Shown: piece by piece, positions 23,394 through 34,939 of the stretch | How positions within the stretch are numbered: the first letter of the stretch is position 1 | Layout: each line of letters opens with the position of its first letter | Origin: Cololabis saira | Lineage: Eukaryota; Chordata; Actinopteri; Beloniformes; Belonidae | Reading direction: 5' to 3' | Assembly: GCF_033807715.1 (NCBI RefSeq) | Contig: NC_084607.1 | Coordinates: forward strand, 248,001-312,000 | DNA: 64,000 bases | The notes under the pieces: generated by a model | Seen by the model: the letters and a program-made list of their open reading frames with translations, nothing else | Database searches by the model: none | Told to the model about the DNA's origin: nothing | Program-made: the position numbers and the translations under genes

Positions 23394-25046
23394 GTGAGTA
23401 AGCAGTTAACTCCGATATCTTTTAAAGGACTAATATATAAAACGTCTAATATCCAACAATTGTCAGTTTGAATATAAAGTACGGGTAAACATCCGTTAAA
23501 TCCATAAATGTGTCTACGGTGCAAGTAAGTTGAAACTTTAGTGACGGGATTCTTCAACCGTCGACAGCAGGAGGAAGAAGCTTCTCTGGACCTGAATCAA
23601 AGTCCAAAATAACCTACATATACGACGATGTTGGTTGGTTATTTTAAACAATTTAGCAAAAACATGGGCATAAAAATCAACAATACAAATTACAAAAAAA
23701 CGTAGTACTAACAAAAATAATACTAAAATGTACCTTTTTATGTATTTAAGTATTTTTATTAGTGTTTTGATCAGAAGTCCTTCGTGTTGTTTTACTGATG
23801 TAGTGTTTGGTTTTCACCACAAGGTGGCGGTGAAGACGTCAACATGGAGCTTGTTTGTCACAAGGTTTGAATGTAGATTTATTTCAGTTTGGTCGGAAAA
23901 AAGGAGTCATTATACCTTTACTGGAAAAATGTGAATCCTGCTCATCACTTATTTATTTATTGTCAAGTACAAATTGGAAAAAAATGGGATGGGATGGAAA
24001 ATGCAAAGTAATAATAATAATAATTATAACTGTCAAGATAAACAATTACAGTAAAGTTACGTTAACAGATACAATTGTAGTTATTTCCCTTCAGAATTAA
24101 TAATTAACTCTAATTGCCAGACTTCTGTCAAGCTCCTCTTCAGAAAACTTATGAGAGCAAAGTGTTGTGTTAATAATTTAAATATGGAAGGGTTAAGTCT
24201 TTAAAGTCAGAAGGAGCTCGGCTCTTAAAGGTTTTATATGGAAGGAGAAAATGTTTATGATTTAAAGGAAACCACCAAAGGGAAGATGGTTGATTAAATA
24301 TGAAGTCTTCTGCTGATCATCACAACTCTGGCTGCAGTAATTTACATCAGCTGGAGGTTGTTAAAAGTTATTTTAGGACAAACATTTAATAAGAACTAGA
24401 GTGGTCCAACCTTCAAATAACAAATGTGTTTTTCTGTTTCTATATTTTTAAACGTGTCTTCAGTCACCAGAGACGTCTGAACTCACCGGCCTGAAGAGAA
24501 GGATCTTAACAGAAATCAGTGATATTTTATGTTGAGTTCATGTTTGGTAGTCAGGACGATTTACTTGGATGTTCTGTTGAATGTTTTGATCTCTTCATCT
24601 ATGTCGGTGATGATGCTGTTTTAAGTTCTGGATCACATTTGTTCCTGTGTGGCTTGTTTTTACGTTACACATCTGGATATTCTGAATTCACAGTGAAAAC
24701 GTTTCACATGGAAGTCGTGTTTGTTCAGACGGGAAATATATTGTCACTGGCTGATGGATAAATGATTTCTCTCAGGGATGGATGGAAACAAACGTATAAA
24801 TAAAAACAGAATATTTGATTTCATCAGTTGGACAAATAGTTGTTATGTTTATAACTGCATGACAATATTTTATGTAGGTAAAATAAAACCTTATTAAAGT
24901 TCATAATTATGACCGGTCATTTTTTATTCTATCAGCTTTTTTATATGCAGATATTTAATGAAGACATAACACAACTGCATCTTCCTCAAAGTGGCTGAGT
25001 TTCCTGTTAATGTCTTCTTCTGAGTCTTCCTCTGATGTTTCTGCAG
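23394..25046 (+). other. Intron 1
   Basis: A 1.65-kb AT-rich intron. No obvious mobile element or other gene was recognised. Confidence 0.6.
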
Positions 25047-25364
25047 ATACACAGGTCTCCTGTCAGGTCAGCAAGACTTGTATCTTACCCTGCAGTTTCA
25101 CAGCTCATGATGACGTTATCATCCACTGGATTGAAGAGACTCCACCAGAGTCCCGGGTTCACTCCTACTATCACAAACAAGACCAACTAGGAGAGCAGCA
25201 CCAGAGGTTCAGAGGAAGAACATCTCTGTTTAAGGACCAGATCTCCAGAGGAAACGCTTCCCTGCTGCTGAGAGGAGTGAAGGTTCAGGACCAGGGCAGA
25301 TATCTGTGTGACGTCAGCACCATCACTGGAAATAAGGAGAACTTCATCAACCTGAATGTGAACG
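25047..25364 (+). CDS. Exon 2: Ig V-type domain
   Basis: This 318-nt exon is phase 1 at both ends, as Ig-domain exons usually are. The acceptor is TTTCTGCAG and the donor GGTATGT. Residues include the B-strand cysteine in CILPCSF, the tryptophan in IIHWIEE, and the F-strand motif DQGRYLCDV (Asp-x-Gly-x-Tyr-x-Cys). A second cysteine pair near the N-terminus (VSCQ/TCIL) is also seen in B7-like fish proteins. HSYYHKQDQ and FRGRTSLF are typical of HHLA2/butyrophilin-like V domains. Probably the outermost domain and the receptor-binding face. Confidence 0.85.
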
Positions 25365-25679
25365 GTATGTGGAGAATAAAAACCTCAGCAGATTCAGATG
25401 TTTGAGTCTGTTGCTCAGGTTTGTTTTTTTGTAATAAATAGAATAGAACAGATATTTACTGTTGCAGGAACAATACAACACAGTTTAGCAGTTCTTCCTT
25501 ATTAACATATTGTAACGGAACATCATTAACTCACTGAGTTTGTCTCAGACATAAAATAGCTGAGACAAAGTTAAAATAGCTGCTAAAGTGGTTGTTAACT
25601 CGTAATGCAGTACCTCAACTTCCAGTTGTACGTTCTTGACACGTCTGTGACTGACATTTACTTCCTTTGTTTGTAAAGT

Positions 25680-26150
25680 AGGATGGTCTTATAAAATATA
25701 AATAAAAATAAAAAGCCACATCAATCAAACATATGTACACTATATACAAGACAGAAACAATGTTTACAGACATGAAAATATTGCACAAATATCTGAGACT
25801 CTGACCACTGACAGCAGAGTGACGATCTGAGGGAAGAAAGTGTCTCTGTGACGGAGGTTTTGGTGAGCAGTGATCAGCAGCTCCTACCATGAATGTTTGA
25901 AACGTTTGCGTACCGGATGTGAGGATCTGCAGAGATGTTCCTAGCTCTTTTCCTGACCCTGGACCGGTACAGGACCTGGATGGAGGGAAGGTCGGCCCCG
26001 ATCATTTACTTTGCAGACCTTATTGTCGGTTGCAATCTGTACCGGTCCTGTTTGGTCTCCGATCCAAACCAGACTGTGATGGAAGAGGACAGACTGGATG
26101 ATGGTGGTGTAGAAGGTGATCACCAGCTCCTGGGGCATTGATGAATGCAA
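25680..26150 (-). pseudogene. Rex1-like LINE, C-terminal RT fragment
   Basis: Minus frame 26150-25941 reads PQELVITFYTTIIQSVL...SLVWIG, then a RPSLHPGPVPVQGQ-like stretch, the usual C-terminal part after the RT in CR1/Rex1-group fish LINEs. The 3' portion to about 25680 keeps ACRRYRN-like traces only. Heavily 5'-truncated and broken. Confidence 0.6.
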
Positions 26151-26329
26151 TCAAAGATACGTCAACTGTACAGCCAATGTGACTCTGGAAAGACTTACTT
26201 TCATCCTGAAATGTAAACGCTGTTGATGTTGATAGCAGAAACATCCATCCATCCATCCATCCATCGTCCGCCGTTTATCCGTTACCGGGTCTCGGGGGCA
26301 GCAGTCTCAGACTTCCTTCAAACCAGACA

Positions 26330-27232
26330 CTTCCTCCAGCTCTTCCTCCATCTCTTCCTCCATCTCTTCCTCCATCTCTTCCTCCAGCTCTTCCTCCATC
26401 TCTTCCTCCATCTCTTCCTCCAGCACTTCCTCCATCTCTTCCTCCATCTCTTCCCCCGGCTCTTCCTCCAGCTCTTCCTCCATCTCTTCCTCCAGCTCTT
26501 CCTCAATCTCTTCCTCCATCTCTTCCTCCATCGCTTCCTCCAGCTCTTCCTCCATCTCTTCCTCCAGCTCTTCCTCCATCTCTTCCTCCAGCTCTTCCTC
26601 CAGCTCTTCCTCCATCTCTTCCTCCAGCTCTTCCTCCAGCTCTTCCTCCATCTCTTCCTCCAGCTCTTCCTCCATCTCTTCCTCCATCTCTTCCTCCAGC
26701 TCTTCCTCCAGCTCTTCCTCCATCTCTTCCTCCATCTCTTCCCCCGGCTCTTCCTCCAGCTCTTCCTCCAGCTCTTCCTCCATCTCTTCCTCCATCTCTT
26801 CCTCCAGCTCTTCCTCCATCTCTTCCTCCATCTCTTCCTCCATCGCTTCCTCCAGCTCTTCCTCCATCTCTTCCTCCATCTCTTCCTCCAGCTCTTCCTC
26901 CAGCTCTTGCTCCATCTCTTCCTCCATCTCTTCCTCCACCTCTTCCTCCAGCTCTTCCTCCATCTCTTCCTCCATCTCTTCCTCCAGCTCTTCCTCCATC
27001 TCTTCCTCCAGCTCTTCCTCCATCTCTTCCTCCATCTCTTCCTCCATCTCTTCCTCCAGCTCTTCCTCCAGCTCTTCCTCCATCTCTTCCTCCATCTCTT
27101 CCTCCATCTCTTCCTCCAGCTCCTCCTCCAGCTCTTCCTCCATCTCTTCCTCCAGCTCTTCCTCCATCTCTTCCTCCAGCTCTTCCTCCAGCTCTTCCTC
27201 CAGCTCTTCCTCCATATCTTCCTCCAGCTCCT
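26330..27232. repeat. 900-bp CT-rich minisatellite
   Basis: About 75 copies of a 12-base unit (CTCTTCCTCCAT / CTCTTCCTCCAG). Because the unit is divisible by three, every frame stays open (Leu/Phe-rich on plus; Glu-rich, Arg/Trp-rich and Gly-rich on minus). It begins and ends inside a CTTCCTCCAGCTCCTCCGGGG stretch of the Rex3 3' region, so it is a local expansion, not a gene. Confidence 0.95.
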
Positions 27233-27342
27233 CCGGGGGGAGTCCGAGGCGTTCCCAGGCCAGCCGAGATACATAGTCTCTCCCGCGTGTCCTGGGTCTT
27301 CCCCGGGGTCTCCTCCCGGAGGGACATGCCTGGAACTCCTCC

Positions 27343-27500
27343 CCATCTTTAAGGGAGGAAACTCATCTCTAAGGGAGGAAACTCATCTCTAAGGGAGGAA
27401 ACTCATCTATAAGGGAGGAAACTCATCTCTAAGGGAGGAAACTCATCTCTAAGGGAGGAAACTCATCTCTAAGGGAGGAAACTCATCTCTAAGGGAGCGT
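27343..27500. repeat. 20-bp minisatellite in Rex3
   Basis: Eight copies of AAGGGAGGAAACTCATCTCT. The unit is derived from the Rex3 sequence at its right edge (GGAGGAAACTCATCTCGG, 27514-27531). Confidence 0.9.
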
Positions 27501-28289
27501 CCAGCCACCCTGCGGAGGAAACTCATCTCGGCCGCTTGTATCCGCGATCTTGTCCTTTCGGTCACTACCCAAAGTTCATGACCATAGGTGAGGGTAGGGA
27601 CGTAGATTGACCGGTAAATCGAGAGCTTCGCCTTTCGGCTCAGCTCCTTCTTCACCACGACGGTCCGGTACATCGACCGCATAACTGCGGACGCTGCACC
27701 GATCCGTCTGTCAATCTCCCGCTCCATCGTTCCCTCACTCGTGAACAACGAGATACTTGAACTCCTCCACCTGAGGCAGGACTTCTCCACCCACCCGGAG
27801 AAGGCACGCCACCCTTTTCCGGTCGAGAACCATGGCCTCAGTTTTGGAGGTGCTGATTCTCATCCCTGCCGTGTCGCACTCGGCCTCAAACCGCCCCAGC
27901 ACATGCTCAAGGTCCCGGTCCGATGAAGCCAACAGGACAACATCATCCGCAAAAAGCAGAGACGAAATCCTGTGGTTCCCAAACCGGATCCCCTCCAGCC
28001 CCTTGCTGCGCCTAGAAATCATGTCCATAAAAATTATGAACAGGACCGGTGACAAAGGAGGGTGTAGAGCTGGTCCAGTGTTCCGCGACCGGGACGAAAA
28101 CCGCATTGTTCCTCCTGAATCCGAGGTTCAACTATCGGCCGTAATCTCCTCTCCAGTACCCTGGCGTAGACTTTCCCGGCTGAGAAGTGTGATCCCCCTA
28201 TAGTTGGAACACACTCTCCGGTCCCCCTTTTTAAACAGAGGGACCACCACCCCCGGTTTGCCACTCCAGCGGTACTGTCCCCTTCCCTT

Positions 28290-28550
28290 CGGAAGTGACC
28301 AAAATGAATATTGTCTCGGTGTGTAACTACGCCAAAACCATGTCGGACTCCGTAGGTTTCTCTGGTCCCCTCCCCAATCTGACCAGCGATGACATGTTTA
28401 GTCGCATGCTCTCGCTCCGTCGCTGGTTGTATCGGTGGTGTTCAGAAAACGACGTGGCCTTTATTGACAATTGGGAAACGTTCTGGGGAAAGCCCGGTCT
28501 GATTAGAAGAACTGTTTTCAGAACTGTACGAGCCGCCTGATAACATCAAG
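28290..28550 (+). pseudogene. L2 ORF1 esterase fragment, plus strand
   Basis: Frame starting near 28298 reads [19 protein letters not shown]...DMFSRMLSLRRWL...DNWETFWGKPG. It is the same esterase-like block as copy 2 at 32358-32150 but in the opposite orientation. It starts exactly where the 5'-truncated Rex3 ends. Confidence 0.75.
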
Positions 28551-28629
28551 GACATTGGCTGTGCAGCTCTGAGCGAAGGTTCACAGACAGACTCATTGCA
28601 CACACACACACTAACTGATAAGGCACACA

Positions 28630-28950
28630 TCTTCAACGCCTTGGCTGTCTCTTATCAGCCCCCCTGACACGGACGCCGGGTTTGAGCGCCAGCTGCCGCG
28701 GCCCTCACTTGGATGAACTGTGCCGGGCCCCCACCTCACCCCACCCCCCCGACCTGCCCATACTTTACATACCCATAAGCTTATGATGTTGTTTTGTTGT
28801 GTGTATGTTGCTTTTCTGTGCTAAGGTGTTTTTTTGCACCTTGACACTAGGTATTAAAACACAGTGTGAAGATGCCTTTTTTTCCCTCCTCCTCCATCCC
28901 AGTGTTATCCTTCCTCTAAAAATGGTGTCCGTATTAATGGTGCCATCGGA
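28630..28950 (+). repeat. Dispersed repeat, copy A
   Basis: It contains TCTCTTATCAGCCCC, CTCACTTGGATGAACTGTGCC, GTTGCTTTTCTGTGCT and CCCTCCTCCTCCATCCCAGTG. The same order of motifs occurs inverted at 40545-40835. Family not recognised. Confidence 0.65.
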
Positions 28951-29440
28951 AAACAACACCAAGGTTTCTCACAGTTACACTGGAAGCCATCGCAACACCA
29001 TCTCGTCCCTTCCTACGATGCTCTGGACCAAGAATGATAACTTCTTTTTTATCTGAATTTAGAAGCAAGAAATTTCTGGACATCCAGTCCTTGATGTCCC
29101 TAAGACATGCCTGAAGTTTAACTAACGGTTCTATTTCATCCGGCTTCATAGACAAATAGAGCTGCGTATCATCAGCATAACAATGAAAGTGTATGCCGTG
29201 ATTCTGGATTATACTTCCCAATGGCTGCATGTATAAACTGAACAAGATTGGCCCTAGCACTGAACCCTGCAGAACACCATAACAGACCCTTGACTGTTCT
29301 GAAGAAATCTCATGTACATGAACAAACTGGAACCTGTCAGATAGATATGATTTAAACCAACGTAGAGCTGTCCCTTTATTCTCAACAACATGCTCTAACC
29401 TGTGCAGTAAAATGCTGATCTACACTGTCAAAAGCAGCAC

Positions 29441-29645
29441 TGAGGTCCAGTAGAACCAATATGGACACTAATCCCTTATCTGAGGTCCAGTAGAACCAGT
29501 ATGGACACTAATCCCTTATCTGAGGTCCAGTCGAACCAGTATGGACACTAATCCCTTATCTGAGGTCCAGTAGAACCAGTATGGACACTAATCCCTTATC
29601 TGAGGTCCAGTAGAACCAGTATGGACACTAATCCCTTATCTGAGG
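29441..29645. repeat. 40-bp tandem repeat inside the L2 RT
   Basis: Five copies of a unit containing AGGTCCAGTAGAACCA and TATGGACACTAATCCCTTAT. It lies in the RT fingers region and destroys the frame of this copy. Confidence 0.9.
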
Positions 29646-31599
29646 CCATAAGAAGGTCATTCGTGACTGGAACCAGTGCTGTCTCTGTGCTATGATGCAT
29701 TCTGAACCCTGACTGAAAGACTTCAAACAGATCATTTCTATACAAATACTCACATAACTGGCTTGAAACTGCCTTTTCCAGAATTTTAGATACAAATGGA
29801 AGGTTGGAAATTGGTCTATAATTAGCTAAGGTGTCTGGGTCAAGAGAAGGTTTTTTAAGTAAAGGTTTAATTACTGCCACTTTGAAAAGCTGTGGTACAT
29901 ATCCTAAACTTAGGGATAGGTTGATTTGGTCCAGTATTGTCGCACCAATAAGAGAAAAAACATTTTTGAATAGTCAAGTCGGGATGGGGTCTGACATACA
30001 TGTGGTAGACTTAGCTCTATCGACGAGTGAGGTCAGCTCAGGGAGGTCTATAGGATCAAAACAGTCTAGAGTCAAGTCAGAGCCTAGGGAAGTCACTAAA
30101 GCTGAAGAAACATCCACAACCGGCTGGTTGATTTCTTCTCTAATTCTCGTGATTTTACTGTTAAAGAAGCTCATAAAGTCCTCACTACTGAGAGCTGCAG
30201 GAATGCACGGCTCAACAGAGTTGTGACTCTTTGTCAGCCTAGCTACAGTGCTTAACAGAAAACGTGGGTTACTTTTGTTATCCTCTATCAACGTTGAATA
30301 ATAAACTGTTCTTGCTTTGCAAATGGCTTTTTTATATACTATTAGAATATCTTTCCATTCACAATAGGAGTCTACAGACTTACAAGAGTGCCACTTCCTT
30401 TCCATTTTACGCACGTTTTGTTTCAACATGCGGATATCTGAATTATACCAGGGAGTTAAGCTCCTGTGGCTAGAAACCCTCCTTTTCAAAGGAGCAACTT
30501 CATCTAAAGCTGAATGCAACAAATCAGCAGTGTTACTAGCAAGGAAATCAACATCAACATCAGAGGTAGAACCCAGGTCACTGGCCTCGACTACATCACT
30601 ATCACTATTTCGCACATCGTAAGATGAGCAATGGCCTCCCTAAATTTAACAATAACTTCATCAGACAAACATCTGCTAAAATAATACCTCCTATTTTGCA
30701 CTTCAACATCAACAAAATTAAATTCAAACGTTATTAAATAATGACGGATAAAAGGGAGTTTACAGGTGACACCAACAGATCATCAGTTTCAACACCGTAG
30801 GTGAGAACGAGATCGAGAGTATGATTAAAACAGTGCGTCAGTTTATCCACTTTTTGTGAGATACCCATTGATTCTAAAAGAGAATCGAAAGCTAATTTAA
30901 GATTATCGCTTTCAACATCCATATGAATATTAAAATCACCCACTATGATGAATGTATCTGTACTGATCAATAATCCAGAAAGGAAATCTGAAAATTCAGA
31001 CAAAAACTCTAGATAAGCGCCAGCAGGGGGCCGATACACTACCACTAACACAACTGGCTTCTCTGATTTCCAGCTCGGAAATTTCAGACCAAGCATGAGG
31101 CTTTCAAATGAATTATAATTGCACTTAGGTTAAATTTTTGTTTGGAGACTGGAGTTATAAATTGCTGCGACTCCTCCGCCTCGGCCCGTGTTTCTAGGAA
31201 TGTGATGATTAAAGTAGCCGGGCGGAGTCGATTCATTCAAACTAACATACTCTTCCTCCTGTAACCATGTTTCTGTTAAGCAGAAAACATCACTCCTACT
31301 CTCTGTAATTATATCATTTACTAACAGAGACTTGGAGCTTAACGATCGTATATTTAGTAGTCCATCTAATTTTTCGGTCTCTTATTGGTACCAAATGTGC
31401 ATTGGTTTTAATTTTTACAAGGTTATTTTGGTTAACGCCTCTATAACGCCGCACCTGGTGAACTTTTGGAGGGTGGGGAACTGCAATCACTTCTATTTTG
31501 CTAGGCACCTGGTTAGAGTCGCCAATGTCATGTAATCCTACAGTTTTAGAGTCGCTAATTACATAATGCAATCCTACGTTAAGTATGGAGGAAGGCGTT

Positions 31600-31985
31600 T
31601 TAATTGAATATCTTTTTGAAAATATTTTGTTTTTTTCTGAATTTTTATTTAAAGCCTGGGATAGAAGGAGAAAGGTAACTTATATGGGATAAAATCCTCA
31701 ATTTGTGTGTGTTTCTCTGTGACATGGACTGCATATTATTATTGTATGGATTGGTTCAATTGTCTGTAAGGGCTGGTATTGGCTGTTGTGGAGTGAGTTA
31801 TATGATCTAATTATGGACTTGGGTATGGGGGGGCTGTCTGCGTGTGGGTCGGTATTTCTGTGGGTGTATTCTTTTTGTATTTTTGGTTTATGTAATTAAT
31901 GTGTCTGTGTAATCCCATGAGGGATGGGTCATTTAAATGTCCGGACACGAAAATAAAATAATTCATTCAAAATAATTCATTCCTA
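31600..31985 (+). mobile_element. 3' tail of another LINE inserted in L2 copy 2
   Basis: The plus strand ends with CACGAAAATAAAATAATTCATTC followed by a repeat of the same words. This looks like the 3' UTR and tail of an L1/Tx1-type LINE. It separates the L2 endonuclease from the L2 ORF1 block. No coding sequence was identified. Confidence 0.45.
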
Positions 31986-32760
31986 CAGTTTGATTGGCAG
32001 GCGTTGGTCCTCGAGAAGCAGCAGAGAAGTGTGTTAAACTACAGCTCTGCATCCTGGCCTGGACCCTGCGATGTCAGGGGGAGTGTCTAATAAAACAGGC
32101 CAAATTACTAGTAACAAGAGCAGCACCAACCCGGGTGGGATGAATGCCGTCTCTTCTAATCAGACCGGGCATTCCCCAAAACGTCTCCCAATTGTCAATG
32201 AAGTCCACGTCGTTTTCTGAACACCACTGAGACAACCAGCGGCGGAGCGAGAGCATGCGACTAAACATGTCATCGTTGGTCAGATTGGGGAGGGGGCCAG
32301 AGAAACCTACAGAGTCCGACATGGTTTTGGCGTAGTTACACACCGAGACAATATTCATTCTGGTTACTTCCGACTGGCGAAGACGGGAGTCATTAGCTCC
32401 GACATTGATGATAACTTTACCATATTTACGATTAATTTTTGCATTTAAATCTCTGCTGAAAACTCATTTCAACTCGCTGGCATTAAATTCAAGTTGAGAT
32501 TTGGACTTCTTCTCTTTATATATTTGCACTTTAGTTGTGCTTTAACTGATGTAGTTTGAGGTGGATTATTTACAGGATATTGTTTTATTTTAGCTGTAAA
32601 AGCAGTTTGTAAACCTTGGTTGTTTTTAATATAAATACATTTGACCTTAACTTTGAAAGAATAACCAGAAAAGTCTGTTTGCAACCGAGACTGAAGCGTG
32701 TGAAGTAAACAGGGTTTCAGTGACATGAACAACATTAACAACTGCATATTTGTCCTCCAG

Positions 32761-33045
32761 CTCCAGTCCAGCACGTCAACATAGAACAGGTACAAAATAA
32801 AATCACCTGCAGCTCAGAGGGGATCTATCCTGAACCTGGACTCATCTGGACCACCGATCCTCCGTCCAGCATGAACCTGCAGAACCTGCAGAACCTGCAG
32901 AACCCACCAACAGTCCAGCAGACTGAACAGCAGCTTTACAGCATCAGCAGCTCTCTGGTCCTTTCAGACGGAGATACTGACCTGGACTACATCTGCACCG
33001 TCAGCACTCCAGCAAACAGCAGGAGATCCACTTTGCTTCAACCAG
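32761..33045 (+). CDS. Exon 3: Ig C-type domain
   Basis: This 285-nt exon is phase 1 at both ends. The acceptor is TTTGTCCTCCAG and the donor GGTAGAA. It begins APVQHVNIE, as expected after a V domain. Core residues are ITCSSEGIYPEP (B-strand Cys plus the C-domain proline motif), IWTTDPP and LDYICTVST (F-strand Cys). The insertion NLQNLQNLQN comes from a 9-bp tandem repeat within the coding sequence and may vary between alleles. A second AG, six bases into the exon, could give a two-residue shorter form. Confidence 0.8.
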
Positions 33046-33208
33046 GTAGAAATTACATTTAAATGTTCATGTGGTGGCTCTCAGTGCCACGGAGACCTTA
33101 ATGAGATGTTCATGTCGTCTACCAAAGCTTTTGTCCTTTACAACTGATGTTTAGTTTTCTTTTGTTTTGGGTTTTCATCATTCCATGTCATGTTTACTGT
33201 CATTTCAG
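33046..33208 (+). other. Intron 3
   Basis: A 163-bp intron with a pyrimidine tract and TTTCAG acceptor. No other content. Confidence 0.7.
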
Positions 33209-33499
33209 CTGTTATAAGTGGATCAAACACTGAAAGAAAAATCTCCTGCTCAACCGCCAATTATCCAATAAAGTATCTCACCTGGACATTTAACCACAAA
33301 GAGATCATTCTGACCCAGAGCGGAGATGAAGGGCTCTATATAACTTCAGAGAGGTGGAAGCAACACGTGATGACTGTATCAAGGACAGGAAGTCTCACTC
33401 TGAAGCATTTAACTTCAGACCAGACAGGAACATACAAATGTGAACTCAGGGATGAAGAGGAAACATACGTGAAATACACCTTTCTTCACATACCAAAAG
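33209..33499 (+). CDS. Exon 4: second Ig V-like domain
   Basis: This 291-nt exon is phase 1 at both ends. Residues include RKISCSTANYP (B-strand Cys), LTWTFNHKEI (C-strand Trp), SLTLKHLTSDQTGTYKCEL (Asp-x-Thr-Gly-x-Tyr-x-Cys) and YTFLHIPK. It is membrane-proximal, so the V-C-V order matches HHLA2-type B7 proteins. The donor is GGTAAAA. Confidence 0.8.
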
Positions 33500-34006
33500 G
33501 TAAAATGGTTAAAAGTGGTCACACAGTGTCAGAGCCAGAATGAAAAAAAGCTATTAAGAGTATTTGAATATTTAAAAGGAAAGAGTGCTGCCTGTTTGTT
33601 TATGTTCATGTCCAAAGTTGAACTGATGGTATGAACATCTGCATGACATCAGTCTGCTGCAGCAGTAAGTTGTCGGTGACGTAGATCGTCAGAGCAACAG
33701 TCTTTGACCGTGAGTCACAACTGCATCCATTTCCTGCTATAGATGGAGACTTTTAATGTTGCTAAATTATTCTGAATTATTTGTTTTAGTAAATAGTGGA
33801 AACCTTCAAAGAACTCCTGTGTCACTGACTTTAGCTCAAGAACTGGTCATAAATCAATGAAACAGATTTAAGAAACTGCAGCTACAAACAGTAAGAGAGA
33901 GTTGTGAAGGTTCATGTGTGCTGTGATCTGTTGAGATTCGGGTTCAAATCACTGACATCAAAAACACTTAAACTGTCATTTGAATTCTTGTGTTTTTCTG
34001 TTGCAG
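33500..34006 (+). other. Intron 4
   Basis: A 507-bp intron with a TTTTTCTGTTGCAG acceptor. No repeats recognised. Confidence 0.65.
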
Positions 34007-34129
34007 ACCGGACTGGAGTTATTGTAGGAGTGGTGGGTTTGCTGCTGGTGGTCTTGGTTTCTGGAGGCGTTGGTTACAAATACAGGAAAAGGAAGAAAGA
34101 AAGGAAGAGGAAGAAAAAAAGAGATGAAG
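34007..34129 (+). CDS. Exon 5: transmembrane segment and basic stop-transfer tail
   Basis: A 123-nt exon, phase 1 at both ends. It encodes DRTGV followed by an about 20-residue hydrophobic helix (VIVGVVGLLLVVLVSGGVG) and a strongly basic tail of Lys/Arg repeats (YRKRKKERKRKKK). This predicts a type I membrane protein with Ig domains outside. The donor is GGTAAAG. Reading into the intron would add 14 residues and a stop at 34171, a possible short-tail isoform if the intron is retained. Confidence 0.8.
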
Positions 34130-34172
34130 GTAAAGATATTGTTTGTGTAAATACGAGAGATGCAGGATATTG

Positions 34173-34904
34173 AATATTTGCTGATATCTGATATGCTGGT
34201 ACTTTAAATGAAGTTTTTTCAGACTGTTGACACCAGTACTGATATATACAGCTAAACTTCTGCAGCGATACTTGATACTGACATTAAATCTGATGTAGTG
34301 GAATTGAGACTTGCCATGTCAGCTGTATTTGTTTTTAATCTTAAAGAGCACAAATAGTCTTCATTACTAGTAATTAATTCCAAGTTAGTGGGCTTCCTCT
34401 GATTCACACAGTCTTGCAGTAACTTATTGAAAGTGATCATTTCAAAAACCTGGAGTCCATCTATGTTTTTACAGATTATAACTCGCAGGTAACGCCACGT
34501 CTGGAAACACCAACTGGGAATTGCGTTGTGAGGCTCAAAACCCAACATCTGTAACAGCTGTAAAAGGCTGGTTGTCCAGAGCAATAAGATGTTTGTTAGT
34601 GATGTCGTTAGGTTGGTCCGCTCGTACTTTCCTGCCTTTGTTAAAGGAGCGATGTGTAATATGAAGCCAGAATTAAATTCATACTCCAATAAAACAGGGG
34701 CAGTACAGCTGCACCAAGAGAGTTGATCTTCTCTCACGAAAGAAATGAGGGAATGCACGGTCCCTCCTCATCACTTCTGTTGTCAACTCAACGCCAGATA
34801 CCTGAAATAAACTCAAAATCTGAGAATAAAAGCACAGAATCTGTAAATAGGAAATTAAAATCTCTGACAAGGATACAATCATTTTTCTCAGTTAAACTTT
34901 TCTT
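34173..34904. other. Intron 5, unassigned part
   Basis: A 168-codon open frame on the minus strand (34758-34252) has no recognisable domain. GAGCGATGTGTAATATGAAGCC near 34649 resembles dispersed fish repeats. Probably an old repeat; nothing supports a gene. Confidence 0.35.
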
Positions 34905-34939
34905 TTAACTTCAAACTTCAAACTTTATTTATTTATATA

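Larger units (their letters stand above)
26245..28290 (-). pseudogene. Rex3 (RTE-type) LINE, 5'-truncated
   Basis: Minus frames give RT blocks in order: QEEQCGFRPGRGTLDQLY near 28150-28090, LSPVLFIIFMDMISRR near 28050-28010, SLLFADDVVLLAS (catalytic ADD) near 27960-27920, and MRISTSKTEAMVLDRKRV near 27850-27810. The C-terminal YVPTLTYGHELWV lies near 27600-27560. CGGTGACAAAGGG (about 28047) and TGGCAAACCGGGGGTGGTGG (minus, about 28260) match conserved Rex3 regions. The 3' end is a CATC run (26250-26275), the tail expected of Rex3. The frame is shifted near 27735-27790. Two minisatellites have grown inside its 3' part. Confidence 0.8.
28951..32442 (-). pseudogene. L2-type LINE copy 2
   Basis: On the minus strand it runs ORF1 esterase block (32437-32074: VIINVGANDSR, then DGIHPTRVGAALV), endonuclease (31340-30734: [33 protein letters not shown]), then linker (30615-29974). 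RT follows: 29880-29596 with [10 protein letters not shown] and [11 protein letters not shown], and 29260-28951 with LGPILFSLY and CYADDTQLYLS. Several stops, a 40-bp tandem expansion at 29441-29645 and an inserted LINE tail at about 31600-31985 break it. The 3' end after the RT is lost. Confidence 0.85.
25365..32760 (+). other. Intron 2, filled with LINEs
   Basis: A 7.4-kb intron. From about 25680 to 32442 almost all of it is LINE-derived: a Rex1-like fragment, Rex3, and L2 pieces in both orientations, with satellites. Unique sequence remains at 25365-25679 and 32443-32760. Confidence 0.7.

Noticed and set aside
26223..27392. 389-codon Leu/Phe-rich and 302-codon Glu-rich open frames
   Set aside because: Generated by a 12-bp satellite, which keeps every frame open; embedded in a LINE 3' UTR within an intron.
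34252..34758. 168-codon minus-strand frame as a host exon
   Set aside because: No recognisable domain, no homology by eye, sits in an intron opposite to the gene, and resembles a dispersed repeat.
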